This document shows, one piece after another, positions 56,211-64,000 of a stretch of 64,000 bases of DNA. A program made the translations under genes and the position numbers. Origin of the DNA: Legionella maioricensis (GTDB taxonomy: Bacteria; Pseudomonadota; Gammaproteobacteria; Legionellales; Legionellaceae); NCBI RefSeq assembly GCF_023618015.1, contig NZ_JAJKBJ010000001.1, forward strand, positions 1-64,000, read 5' to 3'. Position 1 is the first letter of the stretch. Each line of letters opens with the position of its first letter. The notes beneath the pieces are model-generated. The model had not been told where the DNA came from, ran no database searches, and saw nothing but the letters and a program-made list of their open reading frames with translations.

Positions 56211-58748
56211 ATGACTACTTCTCATACCCCAATGATGCAACAATATTTACGCATCAAATCAGAATATCCCGATATGCTCTTGTTTTATCGTATGGGTGAT
56301 TTTTATGAGCTGTTTTTTGATGATGCAAAGCGCGCATCCCAATTACTGGACTTAACTCTGACTCATAGAGGACAATCTGCTGATAAACCAATTCCTATGG
56401 CAGGCCTGCCCTATCACGCGGTAGAAAACTATTTGGCTCGCCTTATTAAGAAAGGAGAATCGGTAGCAATCTGTGAACAAATAGGCGACCCAGCTACCAG
56501 CAAAGGCCCCGTTGCACGAGAAGTAACGCGCATTATTACGCCCGGTACAGTAACCGATGAAGCTTTTCTGGATGCCAAAAAAGATAATCTGTTATTAGCC
56601 ATCCATCAACAAAAACAGAGAATAGGCCTCGCCTGGGTAGACTTAAGTAGTGGCCGTTTTCATTTAATTGAGTTGCAGGAGAACAATCAACTTAGTGCTG
56701 AGTTAACACGGTTGCAACCTGCAGAACTTCTGCTGGAAGAATCATCGCCCCTACGCGATTACTGCAGCAATTTCCCGGTTAAAGTCAGACCAGGCTGGGA
56801 ATTCAATGCAGACAGTGCTTATAAATTGTTATGCAATCAATTTGGCGTTACTGATTTATCAGCATTTGGTGAACAAGACCATCCTATAGCCCTAATCGCA
56901 GCAGGTGCTTTACTTGCCTATTTACAAACCACTCAAAAACAGGCATTGCCCCATCTGACTTCCATTACGCTTGAAAATTCGCAAGATTACTTGCAACTGG
57001 ACGCTTCAACACAGAAACATTTAGAGTTATTTGAAAATATTAATGGAAAAAGTGATCACTGTTTACTCTCGGTTCTGGATAATACCGCCTGTACCATGGG
57101 AAGTCGTTTACTAAAGCGTTGGTTGGGAAGACCACTCAAACAACAGCATTTAATCCAGGCTCGTCAACAGGCCATTAAAGAAATCATACATCTTCAACAG
57201 GATACAATGCTCCATCCGCTACTCAAACAATGCTGCGATGTAGAGCGAATCGTGTCACGGATTGCTTTAAAATCGGCCCGGCCACGAGACTTAATTGCTT
57301 TACGCACCACTTTAAGTTTGCTTCCAGAAATAAATGCTTCTATTCACAACAATCAAACACCACTTATCAACCAATTAAAAGAACATATCAGCCCATTTCC
57401 TGTCCTCCAGGAATTGCTGGATTCGGCAATAGTCGAAAATCCCCCCGTGCTCATTCGTGATGGTGGCGTGATTGCTCCTGGTTTTGATGAGGAGCTGGAT
57501 GAATTAAAAATACTAAGCACCAATGCTAACGAAACCTTGGTTCAGCTGGAACTGGAAGAAAAACAACGCACCGGTCTATCCACCTTGAAGCTGGGGTTCA
57601 ATAATGTTCAAGGCTTTTACATAGAATTGTCTAAAGCACAGGCAGAAAAAGCACCGGTTAATTATCAAAGAAAACAAACATTAAAAAATGTAGAACGCTA
57701 CATCACTCCTGAACTTAAAGTATTTGAGGAAAAAGTTCTTTCCGCCCAGGTTAAAGCCTTGGCACGGGAAAAATGGTTGTATGATAATTTGCTGATTGAA
57801 ATTCAGACCTATATCAGTGAACTAACCCACCTGGCTCAGGCATTGGCACAATTAGATGTATTGGCTACCCTGGCGGAGCGGGCGCAAAGTTTCAATTGGA
57901 ATTGCCCTAGACTAGTGCCCGAGACAGGTATTTCTATTCAATCAGGACGTCATCCGGTTATTGAGCAATTACTGCAGGAACAATTCATTGCCAATGATCT
58001 CCATCTTAAATCTGATCAAAATATTTTATTAATCACCGGTCCTAATATGGGTGGAAAATCTACTTACATGCGACAAACCGCCTTAATAGTTCTCATGGCT
58101 CATATAGGCAGTTTTATTCCCGCACAATCTGCCACTTTAGGCCCTATTGATAGAATTTTTACGCGTATAGGTGCCAGCGATGATCTGGCTTCAGGACGCT
58201 CCACTTTTATGGTGGAAATGACTGAAACGGCGCACATTTTAAGACAAGCGACCTCAGAAAGTCTTGTTTTGATTGATGAAATCGGACGCGGTACAAGCAC
58301 CTATGACGGCATGGCTTTGGCCTATGCCAGTTGTGCTTATTTGGCGACAGCAATTAAAGCATACACTTTATTTTCTACTCATTATTTCGAACTTACTAAT
58401 CTCCCGGATCAATGGCCTTGTATTCGCAACGTTCATTTGCAGGCTTCTGTAGAGACCGGGCGTATTATATTTTTATATCGGGTCGAAGCGGGGCCTGCCA
58501 ATCGCAGTTATGGCCTTGAGGTTGCTGCACTTGCGGGTATCCCAGCAGAAGTTTTAAAGCTGGCGCATGCTCATTTAAACCATATGCAAGATGCGAAAGT
58601 GCCTGTTACTACACATCCAATTCAGGCCCCACCCGCCTCCCCCATCTTAGCTGAATTGGCTGGAATTGACCCAGATAAGTTGACGGCTAGACAGGCCTTG
58701 GATTTAATTTATCACCTAAAAAACATGGAGGCAGCGGATGCTACTTAA
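56211..58748 (+). CDS. mutS: DNA mismatch repair protein MutS
   Basis: MutS recognises mismatches and starts methyl-directed repair. The 845-residue length matches E. coli (853). The mismatch-binding domain starts [28 protein letters not shown], with the Phe-x-Glu wedge in DFYELF at about 36-41. Walker A is [14 protein letters not shown] (about 610-620). Walker B is [16 protein letters not shown]. The C-terminal helix-turn-helix ([15 protein letters not shown]...) closes the ATPase. ATG 56211. tamA begins 15 bases after the stop, so the run mutS-tamA-tamB-hemB may share transcripts. Confidence 0.98.
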   Translation: MTTSHTPMMQQYLRIKSEYPDMLLFYRMGDFYELFFDDAKRASQLLDLTLTHRGQSADKPIPMAGLPYHAVENYLARLIKKGESVAICEQIGDPATSKGPVAREVTRIITPGTVTDEAFLDAKKDNLLLAIHQQKQRIGLAWVDLSSGRFHLIELQENNQLSAELTRLQPAELLLEESSPLRDYCSNFPVKVRPGWEFNADSAYKLLCNQFGVTDLSAFGEQDHPIALIAAGALLAYLQTTQKQALPHLTSITLENSQDYLQLDASTQKHLELFENINGKSDHCLLSVLDNTACTMGSRLLKRWLGRPLKQQHLIQARQQAIKEIIHLQQDTMLHPLLKQCCDVERIVSRIALKSARPRDLIALRTTLSLLPEINASIHNNQTPLINQLKEHISPFPVLQELLDSAIVENPPVLIRDGGVIAPGFDEELDELKILSTNANETLVQLELEEKQRTGLSTLKLGFNNVQGFYIELSKAQAEKAPVNYQRKQTLKNVERYITPELKVFEEKVLSAQVKALAREKWLYDNLLIEIQTYISELTHLAQALAQLDVLATLAERAQSFNWNCPRLVPETGISIQSGRHPVIEQLLQEQFIANDLHLKSDQNILLITGPNMGGKSTYMRQTALIVLMAHIGSFIPAQSATLGPIDRIFTRIGASDDLASGRSTFMVEMTETAHILRQATSESLVLIDEIGRGTSTYDGMALAYASCAYLATAIKAYTLFSTHYFELTNLPDQWPCIRNVHLQASVETGRIIFLYRVEAGPANRSYGLEVAALAGIPAEVLKLAHAHLNHMQDAKVPVTTHPIQAPPASPILAELAGIDPDKLTARQALDLIYHLKNMEAADAT

Positions 58749-58763
58749 TAGTACAATGGCCAC

Positions 58764-60452
58764 ATGAAGAAATTAGTCTGCCTCATCATTATTCTTGTTT
58801 GTTTTCCTTTAATTGCAGCAAATGCCAAACTGCTTTCTCTGGACATTAATGGAGTAAGCGGTAAGGTGCTTGCTAATGTTGAAAAACGCTTGAATGAATT
58901 ACAAGAATTAAAACCATTAAGTGAAATCAGCCCAGATGAATTACGCAATCAAATAATAAAAGCCATTCAACCATTCGGCTATTTCAAAGCAGATGTCGCT
59001 CTTCGGATAGTAAGTCATCAAAAAATATCCATTACCATTTATCCCGGCCCCCAAATTCATATTTCATCTCTTAAAGTAGAACTGACTGGAGAGGGCTCGC
59101 AGAATCCCATCCTCCTTAAAACAGTAAAGCAATTACCATTGCATGTAGGATCACCTCTGTTTACTGAACTTTATAATCAGGCAAAGCAGAGCCTGGTCAA
59201 TACTGCAGAGAACTTAGGCTATTTACATGGAACATTTCAAAAGGCTGAAATTTTAGTAGATGAAAATAAAAATACGGCCGCAATTACGCTTATTTTTGAC
59301 ACGGGGCCACTCTATTATTTTGGTCAAGTGCAATTTGATCCAACGAATATAGACCCTGCTTTATTACATCGATTCGTGCCCTTTAAAGAAGGACAAGCAT
59401 ATTCTACTGATCAAATTCTTAAATTTAATAATTATCTATCCAACAGCGGTTATTTTAGTTCGGTACTTGTTAAACCGCAGATCTCCGATGTTCAATCAGT
59501 TCCTGTTCTTGTTCATTTACAGCCTGTATCAAAATATACTTATACCTTGGGTGCAGGTTATGGAACAGATACAGGAGTTCGCGGTAGAGCTGGTCTTAAT
59601 ATCATACCGGTCAATCGCCAGGGACATAAATTTAATGCCTTGGCTCAGGGCTCGTTTACTCAGAACGCACTGCAAGCTCAATATATAGTCCCCGGTAAAA
59701 ACCCTGTGGCGGATCAATACAGTCTTACAGGCAATTTTTCCAGTTTAAATTATAATAGCGGCTATAGTAATGCCTTCCTTTTATCCTTGGCCCAGCAACA
59801 TAATGTAGAGCATTTCAAGCGTGTTTTATCAGTGAATGGATTGTATGAGAGTTTTCACTACTCATTGCAACCCAATACCGAGCAATTCATGCTCTATCCA
59901 AAGGCTGCATTTACATTCAATAACACCACCAACCCTCTATTTTCGCCATCAGGTTATAGTATTACTTTAAATGGTCTGGGAGCCAGTCACCTCACTCTGT
60001 CTAAAATCAGTTTTGCCCAAACCTCTATAGATGCAAAAGCTGCATTCATGATAGAGCCCTGGCGTCTTCGACTCTATGGGCATACGATTCAAGGGGTTAC
60101 CGCAACAAGTAATATTAATCAACTCCCTTTATCACTGGCATTACTTTTGGGAGGAACAGACAATTTGAAAGCATTCAGTTTGAATTCCATAGGTCCCGGA
60201 AAAATAATCACGTATAGTGGCTTTGAAATTCAAAAAGAAGTTAAAAAAAATTGGTTCCTGGTAGGGTTTGTTGATTCAGGAGATGTATATAATCCGGTGC
60301 CGAGGAATATCCGATATGATGCAGGTGGTGGTTTAATGTGGGTTTCACCTATTGGACCTATTAAAATAGGATTAGCACAAGCAGTAACCAATCGACTACA
60401 AAGGGAAGGCACTAATCCACGATTGGTCATTAGTATGGGGCCAGATTTATGA
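58764..60452 (+). CDS. tamA: Translocation and assembly module subunit TamA
   Basis: TamA is an Omp85-family outer-membrane protein assisting insertion of autotransporters and other surface proteins. The 562-residue precursor has a signal peptide (MKKLVCLIIILVCFPLIAANA), three POTRA domains (about 22-250) and a C-terminal beta-barrel. The barrel includes VSKYTYTLGAGYGTDTGVRGRAGL and ends IGPIKIGLAQAV...RLVISMGPDL with the usual C-terminal barrel strand. The POTRA number and size agree with E. coli TamA (577). Its last codon overlaps the ATG of tamB. Confidence 0.92.
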   Translation: MKKLVCLIIILVCFPLIAANAKLLSLDINGVSGKVLANVEKRLNELQELKPLSEISPDELRNQIIKAIQPFGYFKADVALRIVSHQKISITIYPGPQIHISSLKVELTGEGSQNPILLKTVKQLPLHVGSPLFTELYNQAKQSLVNTAENLGYLHGTFQKAEILVDENKNTAAITLIFDTGPLYYFGQVQFDPTNIDPALLHRFVPFKEGQAYSTDQILKFNNYLSNSGYFSSVLVKPQISDVQSVPVLVHLQPVSKYTYTLGAGYGTDTGVRGRAGLNIIPVNRQGHKFNALAQGSFTQNALQAQYIVPGKNPVADQYSLTGNFSSLNYNSGYSNAFLLSLAQQHNVEHFKRVLSVNGLYESFHYSLQPNTEQFMLYPKAAFTFNNTTNPLFSPSGYSITLNGLGASHLTLSKISFAQTSIDAKAAFMIEPWRLRLYGHTIQGVTATSNINQLPLSLALLLGGTDNLKAFSLNSIGPGKIITYSGFEIQKEVKKNWFLVGFVDSGDVYNPVPRNIRYDAGGGLMWVSPIGPIKIGLAQAVTNRLQREGTNPRLVISMGPDL

Positions 60453-62959
60453 GGAAATTAATCAGAAGGACGTTCTATAGTATCTTGGCGTTTTTAATAC
60501 TATCAGTGGCTCTTTTGTCTTTTTTCCTATCCACAACCCCTGGTTTATATACACTAATTAAATTAAGTGGGCTTTATCTTCCTGGCACCATCAAAGTTCA
60601 TCATTTAAACGGTAATTTATTGAAGCAATTTACAATCGGTGGTCTTGATTATGAAATCGATAAAACCACAATAAAAATTAATCAATTAACCTTTAACTGG
60701 CAGCCTCGTTATTTACTGCGCCGTCAAATTCTGATCGATAGTTTCAAGGCTGACAGCCTTGAAATACAACAGGCCACTTCAGCAACCCTCTTTAAAAAAA
60801 TTAAATTAAACGGACAACTGAATGAACAACGTTTGATTATTAATTCGTTACACTTTGATTATGCAACTCAATCCATTGGCACTCAGCTGCAAATTGAAAC
60901 CCAATCTCCTTATGCTTTATCAGGTAAAATAAAACTTAATCCCCACCCCAAAACAAAAAAGAGCCTTACAGGAATTTTAGATATAGGTGGCGAGCTCAAT
61001 CAACTGCAATGGACAGGTGAGTTCCATGGTCCGGCAAACATCTCTTTAAAAGGAAGTTTAAAAGAATTATCTCAGCTCAATCAAATCATTAAATGGCGCG
61101 ATCTTCAATGGCAAAATGACTCAGAAAATACGGCCAATAGTCCAGAAGGAAGAATCAATCTTTCTGGTATCTTACCTAATCTAAACATTGAGTTGACTTC
61201 TAAAATATACAAGACGTCCAAGGACAATTGGCAATTAACGGCAAACATTCATGGCTCCGCTCCCTGGAAATGGAATTTTGATGCTAATTTATCGCAAACC
61301 TTAAACCCGTCTTCCAAACATGAAGGATTGTATACCAGCCTAACTGCCAAAGGAGTAATTAAAGAGAGCAATCAAGGCAATATAATACTGACCATAAACC
61401 CTGGCCAGTATCAGATGCCTGAAGACAGTCTTATTCCCTCACTCAAATTTCAAGGGGGAACATTAAATGCGACTCTGTCTCCCCAACAATTGAGCGGAAA
61501 GGGCTCATTAGCCATAGATGAAAACAAAAAATTAAACTTAATCTTTAAGCTACCCAAGTTTGATCTTGAGAAAGGGTTATCAGACAATCAACCCATATCT
61601 GCTAATCTGACACTGCTGTTAAACTCATTTGATTTTTTAAAAAATATTAGCCCGGACATCAGTAACCCCAAAGGTCATTTAACAGCTTCACTGAAAACGA
61701 CAGGAACTTGGGGTAAAAAAATCATTGAGAGTACACTCACCTTGAATCAAGCAAGTGTGGCTTTACCCGGATTAGGTATTCATTTAAATTCTATTGATTT
61801 TACTGCCCATGCAAAAAAACAACACTGGGAAGTTGAAGGCTCATTAATTTCTGCAAATAAAAAATTAATTCTTAAAGGACAGGGGCCACTAACGACCTCT
61901 TTTATGGGGGCTCTCTCGCTGCAAGGCACCGATTTTCAAATCATGAACACCAAAGAATATCAGATTAATATCTCGCCTCAAATGAGTTTGAATTTCACCC
62001 CTTCAGGCCTCAATATTTCCGGCTCGATTTTAGTTCCCTTTGCCCAAATAAAACCACAAACATTTTCAAACAGCATCGCCTTATCTGAGGATGTGGTCTT
62101 TAAAACTAAAAATGAAGCCCCCCCTACTCCATTTAACACAAACCTGGATTTGCGTGTAGAAATGGGTAATGAAGTAGAGCTGACCTTCAAAGGATTGCAT
62201 GCTACGTTGGCGGGAACAGTCAATTTAAAGAAGCTACCGCAAGGTCCTGTAAATGCAACTGGCGAATTAAATGTTAAAAAAGGGGAATATAAAGCCTATG
62301 GCCAGGATTTAGCAATTGAGCAAGGAGAATTAATTTTTACTGGTGGGCGGCTGGATAATCCCGGAATTAACTTACGAGCCTCAAAAAAAATTGATACAAC
62401 AACGGCCTCCACTTCAGGGACAAATCAATCGTTCGATTTTAATAATAATAATCTTCAAAACGCGAATGTCCGCGGTAATATAAGCGTGGGAGTTGAAGTA
62501 ACAGGACGTTTAACGGATCCTAAAATCATATTATTTTCCAATCCGTCTATTCTTTCTCAAGCTGATATTCTATCCATGCTGGTCTTGGGTCGCCCTGCCA
62601 GTCAAGCCAATAAGGCGGGCGGGCAGTTATTATTGGCTGCCATATCCTCAATGAATCTGGGCAGTGGAACCAATGGAGCGCAACTGTTAGAACAATTAAA
62701 AAAGAATCTGGGCTTTGATTTGAACGTGCAGACAACCAGCAATTACAATCTGGCTACCAATCAAATCAGTGATTCCACAGCAGTTGTGGTAGGCAAATCG
62801 ATATCCAAACGAATTTATTTAAGTTATAACGTGGGTTTATCCCAATCCGATCCGAATGTGCTCACCTTAAAATACTTACTTAATAAATTTTATAGTATTC
62901 AGGTCAGTAGCAGTACCAAGAGCAGCGGTATTGATATTTTATACACCTCTAGTAAATAA
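60449..62959 (+). CDS. tamB: Translocation and assembly module subunit TamB
   Basis: TamB spans the periplasm from the inner membrane to TamA and is thought also to move phospholipids. The 836-residue protein has an N-terminal membrane anchor (RTFYSILAFLILSVALLSFFLS). A long beta-rich AsmA-like region follows, and the C-terminal DUF490 domain (DLRVEMGNEVELTFKGLHATLAGTVNLK and GRLTDPKIILFSNPSILSQADILSMLVLG). It is clearly shorter than E. coli TamB (about 1259 residues), with the missing length in the middle repeats. The overlap with tamA (ATGA) supports one operon. Confidence 0.9.
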   Translation: MRKLIRRTFYSILAFLILSVALLSFFLSTTPGLYTLIKLSGLYLPGTIKVHHLNGNLLKQFTIGGLDYEIDKTTIKINQLTFNWQPRYLLRRQILIDSFKADSLEIQQATSATLFKKIKLNGQLNEQRLIINSLHFDYATQSIGTQLQIETQSPYALSGKIKLNPHPKTKKSLTGILDIGGELNQLQWTGEFHGPANISLKGSLKELSQLNQIIKWRDLQWQNDSENTANSPEGRINLSGILPNLNIELTSKIYKTSKDNWQLTANIHGSAPWKWNFDANLSQTLNPSSKHEGLYTSLTAKGVIKESNQGNIILTINPGQYQMPEDSLIPSLKFQGGTLNATLSPQQLSGKGSLAIDENKKLNLIFKLPKFDLEKGLSDNQPISANLTLLLNSFDFLKNISPDISNPKGHLTASLKTTGTWGKKIIESTLTLNQASVALPGLGIHLNSIDFTAHAKKQHWEVEGSLISANKKLILKGQGPLTTSFMGALSLQGTDFQIMNTKEYQINISPQMSLNFTPSGLNISGSILVPFAQIKPQTFSNSIALSEDVVFKTKNEAPPTPFNTNLDLRVEMGNEVELTFKGLHATLAGTVNLKKLPQGPVNATGELNVKKGEYKAYGQDLAIEQGELIFTGGRLDNPGINLRASKKIDTTTASTSGTNQSFDFNNNNLQNANVRGNISVGVEVTGRLTDPKIILFSNPSILSQADILSMLVLGRPASQANKAGGQLLLAAISSMNLGSGTNGAQLLEQLKKNLGFDLNVQTTSNYNLATNQISDSTAVVVGKSISKRIYLSYNVGLSQSDPNVLTLKYLLNKFYSIQVSSSTKSSGIDILYTSSK

Positions 62960-63011
62960 TGAGCCCCATTGAGAGCAGTTTAATAAATTACAGTTCCTAA
63001 GGATAAAATTG

Positions 63012-63992
63012 ATGAGTCACTATAATATCCCTCTTAGAATGACCCGCTTGCGACGCAGTCCAATGTCTCGAGCCATGATGAAAGAAACCCGATTACATGT
63101 TCAACAATTTATAGCCCCCTTATTTATTAGCGAGCAATTAACTGAGGCTAAAGAGATCAATGCCATGCCCGGTCAATTTCAACTCAGTCTTGATTGCCTT
63201 CCTAAAGAAATTGAAACACTAAGCGCATTAGGCATTCCGGCAGTATTACTTTTTGGCATACCAAACCACAAAGATGGCTGTGGCAGCGAATCATTCAACA
63301 AAAATGGAATTATTCAAAAAGCCATAAAAAAAATTCGCTCGGTAAATAAAGAAATATTAATTATTTCTGACTTGTGCTTTTGTGAATATACCGATCATGG
63401 TCATTGTGGCGTCCTGCAGGGCGAACGTATAGATAATGATCAAACCCTGGCGTTGCTTGGCAAGCAGGCAGTAAGCCATGCTGAGGCAGGAGCGGATTGG
63501 GTCGCGCCCAGTGGCATGACGGATGGTATGGTCGGTGCCATTCGACTCGCTTTAGATTCGGCCGGATATCATCATATTCCCATATTAAGTTATAGTGCCA
63601 AGTACTGCTCTTGTCTGTACGGCCCCTTTAGGGAAGCCGCCCAGGGAGCACCGCAATTTGGTGACCGAAAAACCTATCAAATGGATCCTGCCAATAGCGC
63701 TGAAGCCTTAAGAGAAACAGCTTTAGACATTGATGAAGGAGCTGATATAATTATGGTTAAACCTGCAGGATTCTATTTGGATATCATCTATAAACTCAAA
63801 CAACATTTTTCTGAAGTGCCCCTTTGTGCCTATCAAGTAAGTGGGGAGTATTCCATGATAAAAATGGCGGCAAAACATCATCTTATCAACGAAGAGCAGG
63901 CCATCGTAGAAAGTTTAACCGCGATAAAACGTGCTGGAGCAGACTTTATTATCTCTTATTTTGCCAAAGATATAGCTCGGATTTTGAAATAA
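63012..63992 (+). CDS. hemB: Delta-aminolevulinic acid dehydratase (porphobilinogen synthase)
   Basis: HemB condenses two 5-aminolevulinate molecules into porphobilinogen in heme synthesis. The 326-residue protein has the zinc-binding Cys triad in DLCFCEYTDHGHCG (Cys122, 124, 132). The two Schiff-base lysines are in SYSAKYCSCLYGPFREAA (about Lys197) and MVKPAGFYLDII (about Lys250). GADWVAPSGMTDGMVGAIR is also conserved. ATG 63012 is nine bases from AAGGA; the TTG at 63009 is unlikely. It starts about 50 bases after tamB. The Cys form indicates a zinc-dependent enzyme. Confidence 0.97.
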   Translation: MSHYNIPLRMTRLRRSPMSRAMMKETRLHVQQFIAPLFISEQLTEAKEINAMPGQFQLSLDCLPKEIETLSALGIPAVLLFGIPNHKDGCGSESFNKNGIIQKAIKKIRSVNKEILIISDLCFCEYTDHGHCGVLQGERIDNDQTLALLGKQAVSHAEAGADWVAPSGMTDGMVGAIRLALDSAGYHHIPILSYSAKYCSCLYGPFREAAQGAPQFGDRKTYQMDPANSAEALRETALDIDEGADIIMVKPAGFYLDIIYKLKQHFSEVPLCAYQVSGEYSMIKMAAKHHLINEEQAIVESLTAIKRAGADFIISYFAKDIARILK

Positions 63993-64000
63993 ACGTTTAA

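Overview
The window looks like a chromosomal segment of a Legionella or close relative (Gammaproteobacteria). The base composition is AT-rich. Housekeeping genes are mixed with large orphan proteins that have acidic or Glu-rich C-termini typical of Dot/Icm substrates, with a pair of leucine-rich-repeat proteins, and with many short palindromic repeats of the 'cgtcatcccgagcgaag' kind. No database search was possible, so the genus is inferred.

Region 1 (1-3.4 kb) is the accessory edge. It holds the C-terminal part of a HEPN-domain protein (possible ApeA-like phage defence) and a decayed minus-strand ORF. Next is tRNA-Thr(CGT), whose 3' end faces these AT-rich remnants. Then comes an FMN riboswitch controlling ribB, with half of the tRNA gene repeated on the far side of ribB, and an FkbM-type methyltransferase. 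Region 2 (3.9-11.3 kb) has an amino-acid permease, then a minus-strand run: UbiA-family prenyl-phosphate transferase, GT-C glycosyltransferase, WbpM/CapD-type nucleotide-sugar dehydratase, alpha/beta hydrolase and CsaA-like tRNA-binding protein. The first three form a cell-envelope glycan module.

Region 3 (11.5-27 kb) has an orphan effector candidate, dnaE, an ABC peptide importer (binding protein plus two permeases, no ATPase), an EmrAB/TolC-type tripartite efflux operon, and a protein with a possible NlpC/P60- or LRAT-like active site. Region 4 (27-42 kb) has ligA, a secreted hydrolase paired with a secreted DUF4785-like protein, rmuC, a second APC permease, mfd, an acyl-CoA/AMP ligase and another orphan effector candidate. 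Region 5 (42-52 kb) has tldD, a nitrilase-family hydrolase, a BI-1/YccA protein, a decayed cupin gene bracketed by inverted repeats, a small membrane protein, mscL, alaS, recX-recA, a CinA C-terminal-type amidase and a 54-residue lipoprotein.

Region 6 (52.5-56 kb) has two tandem paralogous LRR genes that differ by exactly two 29-residue repeats and share a long conserved leader. Region 7 (56-64 kb) is a plus-strand run of mutS, tamA, tamB and hemB. DNA replication and repair genes (dnaE, ligA, rmuC, mfd, recA, recX, mutS) are unusually well represented. Genes often overlap by 1-8 bases, and dispersed repeats sit in most intergenic gaps.
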